Below are positions 7,538 to 15,927 of a stretch of 64,000 nucleotides of DNA, in pieces (the first letter of the stretch is position 1; each line of letters opens with the position of its first letter). The notes under the pieces were generated by a model that was not told the DNA's origin, searched no databases, and worked only from the letters and a program-made list of their open reading frames with translations. A program made the position numbers and the translations under genes. The stretch is from Acidobacteriaceae bacterium TAA 166 (GTDB lineage: Bacteria > Acidobacteriota > Terriglobia > Terriglobales > Acidobacteriaceae): NCBI GenBank assembly GCA_000421065.1, contig ATWD01000001.1, forward strand, positions 868,001-932,000. Direction: 5' to 3'.

Positions 7538-8848
7538 TTACGCAACCCGCTCGATCAACGCTGCAAAGAAGCCGTCCGCGGGATGAACTCCAGGCAAAGT
7601 TCGGAGAAGATCCCCGCGGACAGCTCCCTCGAGCGGATCTCGCAGACGTCCTCCCTGCAGCAAACGCGTCATCACTGGCTCCAGCGAGACCAGCCGCACC
7701 GAAGCTTTCAGCGCGTGGTCCGCAAGAACCGCTTCCACCACCTGTTCGCACTCCTCCGGCTCCAGCGAACAGGTCGAATACACCAGACACCCTCCAGCCT
7801 CCAGCCGCTCCAGCGAAGCCCGCAGAATCTTCCGCTGCCGATCCGCATGACGCGCCAGGTCCGATGCCGTCAGGCGCAGCCGAATCTCCGGGTTCCGCGC
7901 CAGCGTTCCGGTGCCGCTGCAAGGCACATCCGCAAGAATCAGGTCGAACCGCCCCGACGTCCCGAGCCCGGAGGTGTGCGGCGTCGTTGCATCTTCCACA
8001 GCCGTCTTTACCCTGGCATACTCATACCCATTTAGCCGCGCCAGCATCTCCTTCAGGCGGCGCTCGCTCACATCCGTGGCAAGAATCTCTGCCTGGGGCA
8101 GACGCGAGGCCAGCACGAGGGTCTTGCCCCCGGGCGCCGCGCAGGCGTCCCATACGCTTCTGGCCTCGGGATTCGCTGCGGCCGCCAGCTCGGCGATCAG
8201 GCGCGAACCATTGTCGATCACAGGCAGATCTTCCTCCGGCGCCTCCGCAAAGATCGCCGCTCCATCCGGCTCCGTCTGATCGGCCTCGCAGATCTTCATC
8301 GCCGCCGATCGTCCGTAAGTCGCAACCCAGCGCTCTACCAGCCAGCGCGGGTGCGCCAGACGCTGCGCGAAGGCCGCCGTGCTCTCATGAATCGGAACGC
8401 CCTTCGGCTTCTCCGCTGTCAACCGGCGCAGAATCGCGTTCACCATGCCCGCCGCATGCGCGTGCCCACTCTGCCGCGTCAGCTCCACGCTCTCGTTCAG
8501 AGCGGCGTGCGCGGGAATGCGATCCAGGTGAAACAGCTGAAACGCGGCCAGGCGCAGAGCGATCGCTACTGGCTCCGCCAGACGCTGATCCGGCCGCTGC
8601 AGAAACGTGGAGATCTGCGCATCAAGCGCGATCTCCCAGCGCAGCGTACCTAGCACCAGCGCTGTCGCGAGGTTCTTGTCCTCTGGAGACAGGCCCTCCA
8701 TCTGGGGCGAATAAAGCAGATCATCGCTGTGGCCATCTCCAGTAGCCACACGCAACAGGATCTCGAAAGCAGCCAGACGAGCCGGTGCAATCGGGGCCGA
8801 TCGTGGAGCAGCAGAGCGGGAATGAGATTTAACAGGGGGTCTGGGCAA
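7538..8848 (-). CDS. rsmB: 16S rRNA (cytosine-967-C5)-methyltransferase RsmB
   Basis: 436 residues with the two-domain layout of RsmB: an N-terminal NusB-like RNA-binding domain (about 22-150, starting RLAAFEILLRVATGDGHSDD) and a C-terminal Rossmann methyltransferase. SAM motif I is DACAAPGGKTLVLASRL; motif IV is ILADVPCSGTGTLARNPEI with its Cys; motif VI YSTCSLEPEECEQVVE carries the second Cys used as catalytic nucleophile in m5C enzymes. Start choice is uncertain: a TTG at 8848 gives a complete NusB domain but has only a weak ribosome site, and no ATG or GTG lies upstream of the conserved N-terminus in this frame. It stands alone between the PEP-CTERM and AraC genes. Confidence 0.93.
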   Translation of the reverse strand: MPRPPVKSHSRSAAPRSAPIAPARLAAFEILLRVATGDGHSDDLLYSPQMEGLSPEDKNLATALVLGTLRWEIALDAQISTFLQRPDQRLAEPVAIALRLAAFQLFHLDRIPAHAALNESVELTRQSGHAHAAGMVNAILRRLTAEKPKGVPIHESTAAFAQRLAHPRWLVERWVATYGRSAAMKICEADQTEPDGAAIFAEAPEEDLPVIDNGSRLIAELAAAANPEARSVWDACAAPGGKTLVLASRLPQAEILATDVSERRLKEMLARLNGYEYARVKTAVEDATTPHTSGLGTSGRFDLILADVPCSGTGTLARNPEIRLRLTASDLARHADRQRKILRASLERLEAGGCLVYSTCSLEPEECEQVVEAVLADHALKASVRLVSLEPVMTRLLQGGRLRDPLEGAVRGDLLRTLPGVHPADGFFAALIERVA

Positions 8849-8893
8849 GGGATCAGCTTTCTCATTAAGAATAACGCCTGCGTGCCCGCATCA

Positions 8894-9793
8894 CTAAACA
8901 CCCTTCCGCCACGCTCCCGGAGTCACTCCCACCCGCTGCCGGAAGGCCCGCACGAAGTTTACCGGTGAGTTGAACCCGGTCATCGTTGCAATCTCCTGAA
9001 CCGGCCAGTCATGCTGCTTCAGCAGACGCTTCGCCCGCTCCATCCTCTGGTCCAGAAGATACTGGTACGGCGTCTGTCCTGTAACCGACCTGAACTCCCG
9101 CGCAAAGTAGAACGGACTCAGGCCGACCTCCCGCGCAATCTCCTGCAGAGACAGATCGCGGTCGAGCCCCGCCGAGATGAACTCTATCACCCGACGAAGC
9201 TCGGGCATCGGCAGACCTCCCCGCTGAGGAGGAGGTTCGACTGGATCAATCGCGTATCTGCGCAAAAGCTGGCGCACCATCCCCGCCACGACCAGATCGG
9301 CATAGAGACGGCCCAGCGGCCAACCCTCCTGCGCCTCCCGCCCCATCTCGCCAAGCAGAGCCCTCAGCCCAGGATCTTCGAGGGACCACCACGCCCGGAA
9401 CTCCGGCACGGCCCCGCTCCACTCCTCGGCCGTTCTGCGCAAAAGCTCCGGCTGGACCGTGAGGATGAGGCGCTCCGAGGCTCCGTGCCACAGGAGGCGA
9501 TCCTCCGTGCCCTCGGGCAACAGAATCATCGTCCCCGGAGCCGTCTTCTCCTGCCCATGTCCTCCGCCCGACCACCACTCCATGGCCTCCTGCCCAGTGA
9601 TCTGCAGGTGCAGGCACAGCTCGCGATGCTGATGTACAGGAATTTCGATTGCCGCGACTCTGTGCCGCTCAAGCAGCACGCCGTTCCAAGGCTGCTCCAG
9701 CCCTCTCCTCTCGCCCCTCCCGCCCTCCCCTGGCAGCAGCGGAACCATCCTGTTCCCGCGCACGACGGAGATTCGGTTCTGTCTGGAGTCCAT
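8894..9793 (-). CDS. AraC-family transcriptional regulator
   Basis: About 299 residues from the ATG at 9793. An N-terminal sensory region has a cupin-like His motif (IEIPVHQHRELCLHLQ). The C-terminal DNA-binding domain has both helix-turn-helix units: LSLQEIAREVGLSPFYFARE and WPVQEIATMTGFNSPVNFVR, with the linking signature TGQTPYQYLLDQRMERAKRLL. Ligand and targets are unknown. A second ATG at 9859 has a better GGGAGGG site and would add 22 residues, so the start is open. It is divergent from the small membrane protein gene at 9918 across about 124 bp, and that gene is the most likely target. Confidence 0.88.
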   Translation of the reverse strand: MDSRQNRISVVRGNRMVPLLPGEGGRGERRGLEQPWNGVLLERHRVAAIEIPVHQHRELCLHLQITGQEAMEWWSGGGHGQEKTAPGTMILLPEGTEDRLLWHGASERLILTVQPELLRRTAEEWSGAVPEFRAWWSLEDPGLRALLGEMGREAQEGWPLGRLYADLVVAGMVRQLLRRYAIDPVEPPPQRGGLPMPELRRVIEFISAGLDRDLSLQEIAREVGLSPFYFAREFRSVTGQTPYQYLLDQRMERAKRLLKQHDWPVQEIATMTGFNSPVNFVRAFRQRVGVTPGAWRKGV

Positions 9794-9917
9794 CACTTCA
9801 CTAGTGTGCCTCGGCCTATCCGCGCGGGCAATCCATCCCGTTCTCCGCAGGATTTGCATATCGGTGCCCTCCCCCAGGAGCATCCTTAATCTAGACGGTC
9901 TCCAAAGGAGAGGTGCC

Positions 9918-10085
9918 ATGAAGCGACTTACCGAGTTTGTAAGCGAAGGATTCATCTGGGGAGTGGGCATCACTCGGCCTCGCCCGGAGCATGAGCGCAC
10001 CGCAGCCATCTACATCACTGCGACGCTCGCCGGCTCTCTCCTGCTGGCCGTGGGGATGTTTGTGCTTCTGCTCAAGCACATCTAA
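9918..10085 (+). CDS. small single-pass membrane protein
   Basis: A 55-residue protein with a soluble, charged N-terminus (MKRLTEFVSEGFIWGVGI, then TRPRPEHERT) and one C-terminal membrane helix (IYITATLAGSLLLAVGMFVLLL), ending in LKHI. The start is supported by a strong GGAGAGG site 4 bases before the ATG. The reading frame is open further upstream, but that part has no ribosome site and would run into the regulator. I do not recognise the family. Divergence from the AraC gene suggests it is controlled by that regulator; such small tail-anchored proteins often act as subunits or regulators of membrane complexes, but nothing here shows which. Confidence 0.7.
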   Translation: MKRLTEFVSEGFIWGVGITRPRPEHERTAAIYITATLAGSLLLAVGMFVLLLKHI

Positions 10086-10358
10086 CAACTCTCATACTCC
10101 ATCGAACCTCGGCGGTAACCTGCGAGTTCCAGTCGCAGTTTCTCGCCACAGTGGGGTCAATTTTGTTGGGAACGGCTTTGGCTTTTCTCTGCACCAGTTG
10201 CAGTCTTCTGCAATCTCCCAAGGCGCGGCCATGCGCTCCGTGGAAGAGCTCAAAATTTACATAGCTGCAATCAGCACTTGAAACCCATTCAGGCCCATTC
10301 CGCGTCAACACGAAGGGAGATCGCTGTTCCATTTTGACAAGAAGAAAGGCCTCTCTCC

Positions 10359-12167
10359 TTGCAAACAAAGGTCGCTTGTATCGCGGCGTTATGCCTTCCT
10401 CCTTTCCCCGTCTTCGCACAAACATCGACAACCGCCCAGCCTGAGCCGACGGGTCCACTCCTGAGGGAGGTCGCCGAGCAGGCCGGTTTTGTGGATGCGT
10501 TCATCAGCTTCTGTTCTTCCTCGAATCGCATGGGCGCCTCCGGATATGAGGTGCAGCTCCAGGGTTGGGAGTTGCGGAACCACTGGCAGGATGTAAAGGC
10601 ACGCATTACAAGCGATCTCTCGCTGCAATCCATCTTTGAGAGCTCTCGCACCGCCGAGAGGACCGCACTGACGACACATCGCTTTACGAGCACTCTCTCC
10701 TGCATCACACTCGCTCAGCAGTTGCGCAGCGCGGCGCATGACCCTTCCGTCGCGCACCAAGCAATCGCGGCAAGTGAAGATCCGATGGGAATAGGGTCGG
10801 AAGGACCTGCTGCCTCTCCGGCGCAACCCGGATCCGCTCATCCACGTGCTGCCGCGGCTTCATCGACTCCGGCTCCTACCCAGAGCGAAACCCCCTCAAC
10901 CACCACCGCACCGGCTGCGCCTTCCGTGAACCACGCAGAGAGCACCACGGCAGACATAACAAGTACGGTCGGCGTTGCTGGATCCGCTGCAGGAACAAAT
11001 AGCATCACCGTCGGCGCAATGACAGTGACGCCACCGGCGGGCTGGACGATCCAAAAACGGACACCAGACGTAGTCATTCTCAAAACAAAGACTCCGCACA
11101 ACACAGCAGTGATTCTGCTGACAGACGTTCCGATGAGCGGCTCTCTCGAGCAATCGCTGTACAGCGCTGTGCGTGCGAACTTCCCGGGAACCGGACTCAC
11201 CTTCAAGTATCCGCACACCGGAACCACGGGCGGGGGAAGCCAGGCGATGTACGTGCTCGACTCCGGTACCCTCAACCGCCAGTCCCAGGACATTGCCGCG
11301 GTAGGGATTGCGGTGGAGGGAAAGCTGCAGATGGCACTCCTGATCAGCGGCACGTGGGGCGGCGAATGGGCGCAGTTCCGCAACCAGCTGGACACGATGA
11401 TGTCTACAGCTGCGCTGCAGGGTGAGACCGGCGGACGCTGGGATCCGCTGCATCCTCCATCCGGCAACCGCGGCCGCTCCGGTCTCTTCTTTGGATCCGG
11501 CGTGCAGAATCAGCTGAATCCGCTGGGTGGCATGGACCTTGTCGCACGTCGTGAGTATGTGGTGCTGTTTCCTACAGGGCAAGCCTACTTTGGCCTGCCG
11601 ATTGGCGGCCGCGTGCTCGATATGGACTTCGCAGCAGCATGTCATCCGATGCCCAAGCGGTGCGGCACCTACAAGATCGAAAACGGCAACATCGTCTTCA
11701 CCGAACGCGATGCCTACGGTCTGGTCTCTCACTCCAGTTCTCCCTTTACCGTGGGTGATCCCGGGCACTCCATCATCGCTTCGTATCACGACACGAAGGC
11801 CTTTGAGGTGCTTCCGGTCCGCGACAAAAAGCTCTCCGGTAAGTTCACCAGCACCTTCGCTCAGACGGGTCACATCGGCATATCGACCAGCGTCGTCTCG
11901 CAAACATTTATCGCGTTCAGACCCAACGGCACCTATCAGAAGTCGGGGTTCTCTTCAGCGAGCTTCCAGGGTGCGGCGGCCGGTGGCACCACAATGAACA
12001 ACCGAGCCCTGGGAAGCGGGCGCTATGCATTTGAGGGCTACACATTGACGCTGACGCCCGCGAGCGGCGAACCGGAGTTGTACACTGCGATCTTTGAGAA
12101 CCAGGACCCGAATCCAAAGGCGGTCTTCATCAACGACAAGGCGTTTCTAAAGGATGGCAGCTACTAG
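10359..12167 (+). CDS. exported protein of unknown function
   Basis: 602 residues, not recognised. A signal peptide is clear (MQTKVACIAALCLPPFPVFA, cleavage after FAQ), so the protein is secreted or periplasmic. Residues about 22-130 form a small folded segment with two Cys; about 135-210 are an Ala/Ser/Pro/Thr-rich linker; from about 215 a domain starts with VTPPAGWTIQKR and GGGSQAMYVLDSG, resembling in style the PsbP/DUF1795-like folds that begin with an amphipathic lipocalin-like strand, which is only a guess. The C-terminal 250 residues are strand-rich (YVVLFPTGQAYFGLP, KRCGTYKIENGNIVFTE) and repeat a pattern of output-like propeller or lipocalin strands. Start is a TTG at 10359, with AAAGG 9 bases upstream; the signal peptide supports it. 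It stands alone. The 273 bp before it (10086-10358) shows no gene. Confidence 0.7.
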   Translation: MQTKVACIAALCLPPFPVFAQTSTTAQPEPTGPLLREVAEQAGFVDAFISFCSSSNRMGASGYEVQLQGWELRNHWQDVKARITSDLSLQSIFESSRTAERTALTTHRFTSTLSCITLAQQLRSAAHDPSVAHQAIAASEDPMGIGSEGPAASPAQPGSAHPRAAAASSTPAPTQSETPSTTTAPAAPSVNHAESTTADITSTVGVAGSAAGTNSITVGAMTVTPPAGWTIQKRTPDVVILKTKTPHNTAVILLTDVPMSGSLEQSLYSAVRANFPGTGLTFKYPHTGTTGGGSQAMYVLDSGTLNRQSQDIAAVGIAVEGKLQMALLISGTWGGEWAQFRNQLDTMMSTAALQGETGGRWDPLHPPSGNRGRSGLFFGSGVQNQLNPLGGMDLVARREYVVLFPTGQAYFGLPIGGRVLDMDFAAACHPMPKRCGTYKIENGNIVFTERDAYGLVSHSSSPFTVGDPGHSIIASYHDTKAFEVLPVRDKKLSGKFTSTFAQTGHIGISTSVVSQTFIAFRPNGTYQKSGFSSASFQGAAAGGTTMNNRALGSGRYAFEGYTLTLTPASGEPELYTAIFENQDPNPKAVFINDKAFLKDGSY

Positions 12168-12312
12168 CCGCATAAGCATGAGTGATCGGTCTCGATAAAT
12201 TGACGTCTTATAGTAATCGCCAGACGATGAGAACGTCGAAACCGGCTACGCTCGAGCCGCCCACAGTATTGTTTGCCTGCCATAAAGCTAAAACCGGAAT
12301 TCAAATAGTTCC

Positions 12313-15300
12313 TCAATGCGCCTTGCTCAAACGGCGATAGTACTCCGCTACTGAATCCTGATATCCCTGTGGGACAGTATCGGGCCTTCCCGCACGTGCT
12401 TCAGCGAACGAATCTCCACGCTTCAATTGAAGCTCGATGCGATCGATGGAGTTCAACATCTCGCGGTGCATCTGTTCGACCATCTCACGATTGCCTTGGA
12501 ATCGGCTGGGATCCAGTCCCTGCATCTGCTTTGTCAGATCTCGAACCTCTCTCGAGAGACCAGGATCGCTTTGGACCATTCCACCAAGCCGGTTCAGCTC
12601 ACGCAACTTTTGTTGGAATGCCTGTTCCGTGTCTTGCGGATTGCCAGACGCATCCCGCGGTGATGTTTCTGCCCTTCCGGCGGCATAGGTGTTGTTGCCG
12701 ATATTGATATTGCTCCAGGCAACCCCTCCGTTATAGCCGCCTCCGCTTCGAATCTCTCCACCTGCATTCCCCGCTTGATCTGAACCGCCTCCTGGCTGCT
12801 GCCCCGAACTACTTTGTCCGGATGGAGCATTCTGCGCGCTCCTATTCGATGAATTCTGCCCACGCGACATGCTACTTCCGGCCTGCGGCTGGTCGCCACT
12901 ATGTCCCTTTTGCGATCCGGTCATCGCTTCGATCTGTCTGCGCAAACGTTGCACCTGGTCAAGCGCAGCCGCCTGATCTCCTTGGCCGCTAGATTTTTCT
13001 GGACTGCTCTGGCCCATTCCTCTTTGTGCATCACGAAGCTGTTGACCGAGCTTTTGAAGTCCCTGTGCGATTTCAGCCTCAGTGCCATTCGAGTTGGGAT
13101 TAATCCCTCGACGAAGCCAGTCAGCGGTTCTTTGAACGCGATTGTCAAGATCAGATTCATCCATCTCCGTGAGCGCATCGCGAAGCTTCTGCGCAGTCTG
13201 CGGTTGGTTCGAAGCCAGTGAGCGGGCTGAATCGCGAAGATCTTTTTGCAGTTTGGAGAGATCGTTGGAGAGCTGCTGCCGTTCTCCCGCTAATTGATTT
13301 CGTTTGCTCAGTCTCGCTGTCACGCTGTCGCGATCCATCGGATCGACCTGCCCCTGGCTGGCAAAATTATTGATGTGGTCCGTCTGAGCGCGCTCCTCCT
13401 GTGCCAGACGATTAGCCTCCTGCGATAGATCCCCAAGTCTTCCGGAAGCATGCTGTTGCTGGCTGGCTCCGAGCAGGCTCTTCGCCTCCTGTAACCGGTC
13501 AGCCGCCTGACGGGCGGCATCGGAGCTCTGCTGAGAGCGATCACTCCTCTTCATCGCTTCCCCCGCCTGACGGAGTCGGCTGAGCGCCTGTTCGATTCTC
13601 TGGTCCTGCGATCCTCCTGAAGCCTGCGAAGATGAGCTTTGTTGCTGCTGTTTTCCAGACTGCTGCCCTGAAGCGCCGTTAGAGCCCGAACTACCTCCCT
13701 GTTGCGAAGTTTTGTTCTGCTGGCCATTTTGAGCCATTTGTTCCAGCTGGCGCTGCAGTTCTTCAGCTTCGCGGCGTAACATCTCCTGCTGCCAACGATC
13801 CTGAAAGTTCTGTTGTGGATTTTGTTGTTGCCTGGAGATTTCCTCCTGACGTTTTGCCAATGCGTCGAGCTTCGCCAGCACATCTTCAATGTCCTTTTGT
13901 TGCTGCTCGGCTGGAGAAGTATTTTGGGCAGTCTCATACTGATTCTTTTCGGTATCCAGCTCCAGATCGAAGAGACTGGCTAAATCGCGCCCCGCAGAAT
14001 TGGCGCCTCCGCCTCCACCTCCTCCTTGCTGGCCGAAGGCCACCTGAATCTGTCTAAATGTCGCTTCTGCGCGTAAGAGAGCCTGCAGCGCCTTCTGTTC
14101 CAATGGAAGCGCGTCTTTCCAATGAGTGGCCTTCAGCTTCTCCGAAGAAGGAGCCATCGCTTCCGCTGCCTGCTGCATGTTCTTTTCGAAAGAGTTGAAC
14201 TCCTCGTTAGCTTCGGAAAGATCTCTGCTCTGCATCCTTGCTGAAAGCGCCAGCACCTGATCGCGAAGCTTTTGTTGCGCGTCAGCAAGAAATTGACCGG
14301 CCGTGGCGGCGTTCTTAGCTGCAACGCTCTTGTCATTTTGCTGCTTCCAGGTCTCCGCAATCAGCTCTTTCTCACGCTTGGACATATCGGTCTGATTATT
14401 TTGTCCGCCTCCACCGCCTCCACCGCCACTCCCGCCACCGCCCTGCTGCGACTGCGAAAACTCCCTTTCGAAGGGATCGATCTGGACAAAACTGATGTCG
14501 GTGCGCGCTTCGGAGTGCCCGTCTTTCGCTGTTGCATAAAGGCTAACCAGGTCTCCTGGGACCAACTTAAAATCCTCGAGCCGCAACGTGAGTGAGCCAT
14601 CCACATTCTTCGCGCCAGGTGTCTTCAGCAGATTCACATCACGATCTGAGCCGCCGTTTACCGAATAATGCAAATGAACATCTCTGAGTCCAAACTGATC
14701 TGAAGCCTCAACGCCGATCTTGACCTCTTCAATTGGAGTTGCACGGTAGTCACCGCCCGGCTTCGCAATATTGACCTGGGGCGGCGTTGCCTTATCCGTC
14801 GCGATGAAGTAATCCTCTGAGAGACGAACCGTCTGTCCTTGATCAAGAGCGACAACGTGATAAGCCCCATCCTTATCCATATGAATGGTGCCTGTATACG
14901 TATTCTCCGCACTGCTTGAGAGCGGAATCGCCTTGTTATCGTCGAAGGTGAGCCTGCCTTCCGCCAAAGGTTTATCCATCTGGACTTCGATTAAGGCGTC
15001 GGTCCCTTCGATTCCCCTCAGGTCACCACTTTGCTCCTGCTGAACGGGTTTCAGCCCGGTCCACCTCGGAAACTGATACGTGACATGGATCTTCTTCACG
15101 GAAGGAAGGTCTACCACGCGCACTTTGTAATGCTGTGAGACCAATGGGCCGGCCGACACGTAATACTCAACATTTTCGGGAAGTCCGGTAAGAATAAATC
15201 GGTAGTCCGACAAACTTCCCTGAGGCTGCATCACGGCAGGCTCCCAGATGTTTGCACTCTGATAGCGCGCAAACATCTGGACTCTCCCTGGCTTTAAACC

Positions 15301-15927
15301 GACGACATGCGCGGATATGAGCTGGTCGCTGTTCCGGCGGACCGTCACGTCGCCGGGCGTGACGGTCATGCCGTAGAGTGGAGCCACATTTTTTCGAGGC
15401 CCCGTCCACAAGAGCGCTGCCCCATACCCCATGAACCCAGGCATGGCTGCAACCATCCAGATCAGCGTCCCCAGACATCCCAGACACACTCCGGCGAATG
15501 CAAATAAACCACGTTGAGGAGCTAGCGAAGACGGGCTTATTTGCTCTGCGTGCCTGAGAGTATCGGCGGCCAGAAGCTCAACGAAAGGGTCTCCTGCATC
15601 TCGTTGGCGCTCAAAAAATGTTGTAAGCCGTTCCTCTAATTCCTGGTGCAAAGCCTCGGTTTTGCGTACAGCGCGTACCGGTGTGAGGTGAATCCGTGGA
15701 AGAATGACGCCAAAGATCGCCGCAATCGCCAACGCCAGCAGCAAAGCAATCCTGCTTCCCTTCACTGCAAACGATGGAAAGGCATAATGATTCAGCACAA
15801 CGACGAGCGCGATTGTGGTAAGAAGCGCGGTTCCCATCAAAATGGCGGCGCCGAGCAACCAGGCTCGCAACCGCAACCTCCGGAGCAACCGCGAAATATA
15901 GGAGTTGAGCTCACTCTGCTTGCTCAT
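12313..15927 (-). CDS. giant DUF4175-like membrane coiled-coil protein
   Basis: 1,204 residues from the ATG at 15927 (GGAGGA ribosome site). Two N-terminal membrane helices (LLGAAILMGTALLTTIALVV near 30-50 and a second near 60-80), then a third near 170 (GVCLGCLGTLIWMVAAMPG). A region of Ig-like strands follows (about 200-510), then a poly-Gly linker (about 515-530) and over 500 residues of Gln/Ser/Ala-rich predicted coiled coil with KLRDQVLALSARMQSRD and repeated RLRQAGEAMKRS, RLQEAKSLLG. The N-terminal part resembles DUF4175 proteins found next to BatA/VWA genes. It overlaps the upstream BatA gene by ATGA and is the last gene of the eight-gene operon. A scaffold at the inner membrane reaching into the periplasm is the likely role, inferred from layout only. 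Confidence 0.8.
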   Translation of the reverse strand: MSKQSELNSYISRLLRRLRLRAWLLGAAILMGTALLTTIALVVVLNHYAFPSFAVKGSRIALLLALAIAAIFGVILPRIHLTPVRAVRKTEALHQELEERLTTFFERQRDAGDPFVELLAADTLRHAEQISPSSLAPQRGLFAFAGVCLGCLGTLIWMVAAMPGFMGYGAALLWTGPRKNVAPLYGMTVTPGDVTVRRNSDQLISAHVVGLKPGRVQMFARYQSANIWEPAVMQPQGSLSDYRFILTGLPENVEYYVSAGPLVSQHYKVRVVDLPSVKKIHVTYQFPRWTGLKPVQQEQSGDLRGIEGTDALIEVQMDKPLAEGRLTFDDNKAIPLSSSAENTYTGTIHMDKDGAYHVVALDQGQTVRLSEDYFIATDKATPPQVNIAKPGGDYRATPIEEVKIGVEASDQFGLRDVHLHYSVNGGSDRDVNLLKTPGAKNVDGSLTLRLEDFKLVPGDLVSLYATAKDGHSEARTDISFVQIDPFEREFSQSQQGGGGSGGGGGGGGQNNQTDMSKREKELIAETWKQQNDKSVAAKNAATAGQFLADAQQKLRDQVLALSARMQSRDLSEANEEFNSFEKNMQQAAEAMAPSSEKLKATHWKDALPLEQKALQALLRAEATFRQIQVAFGQQGGGGGGGANSAGRDLASLFDLELDTEKNQYETAQNTSPAEQQQKDIEDVLAKLDALAKRQEEISRQQQNPQQNFQDRWQQEMLRREAEELQRQLEQMAQNGQQNKTSQQGGSSGSNGASGQQSGKQQQQSSSSQASGGSQDQRIEQALSRLRQAGEAMKRSDRSQQSSDAARQAADRLQEAKSLLGASQQQHASGRLGDLSQEANRLAQEERAQTDHINNFASQGQVDPMDRDSVTARLSKRNQLAGERQQLSNDLSKLQKDLRDSARSLASNQPQTAQKLRDALTEMDESDLDNRVQRTADWLRRGINPNSNGTEAEIAQGLQKLGQQLRDAQRGMGQSSPEKSSGQGDQAAALDQVQRLRRQIEAMTGSQKGHSGDQPQAGSSMSRGQNSSNRSAQNAPSGQSSSGQQPGGGSDQAGNAGGEIRSGGGYNGGVAWSNINIGNNTYAAGRAETSPRDASGNPQDTEQAFQQKLRELNRLGGMVQSDPGLSREVRDLTKQMQGLDPSRFQGNREMVEQMHREMLNSIDRIELQLKRGDSFAEARAGRPDTVPQGYQDSVAEYYRRLSKAH

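Noticed and set aside
10896..11903. A 335-codon minus-strand frame opposite the orphan exported protein
   Set aside because: The plus-strand protein has a signal peptide and coherent composition; the antisense frame has none.
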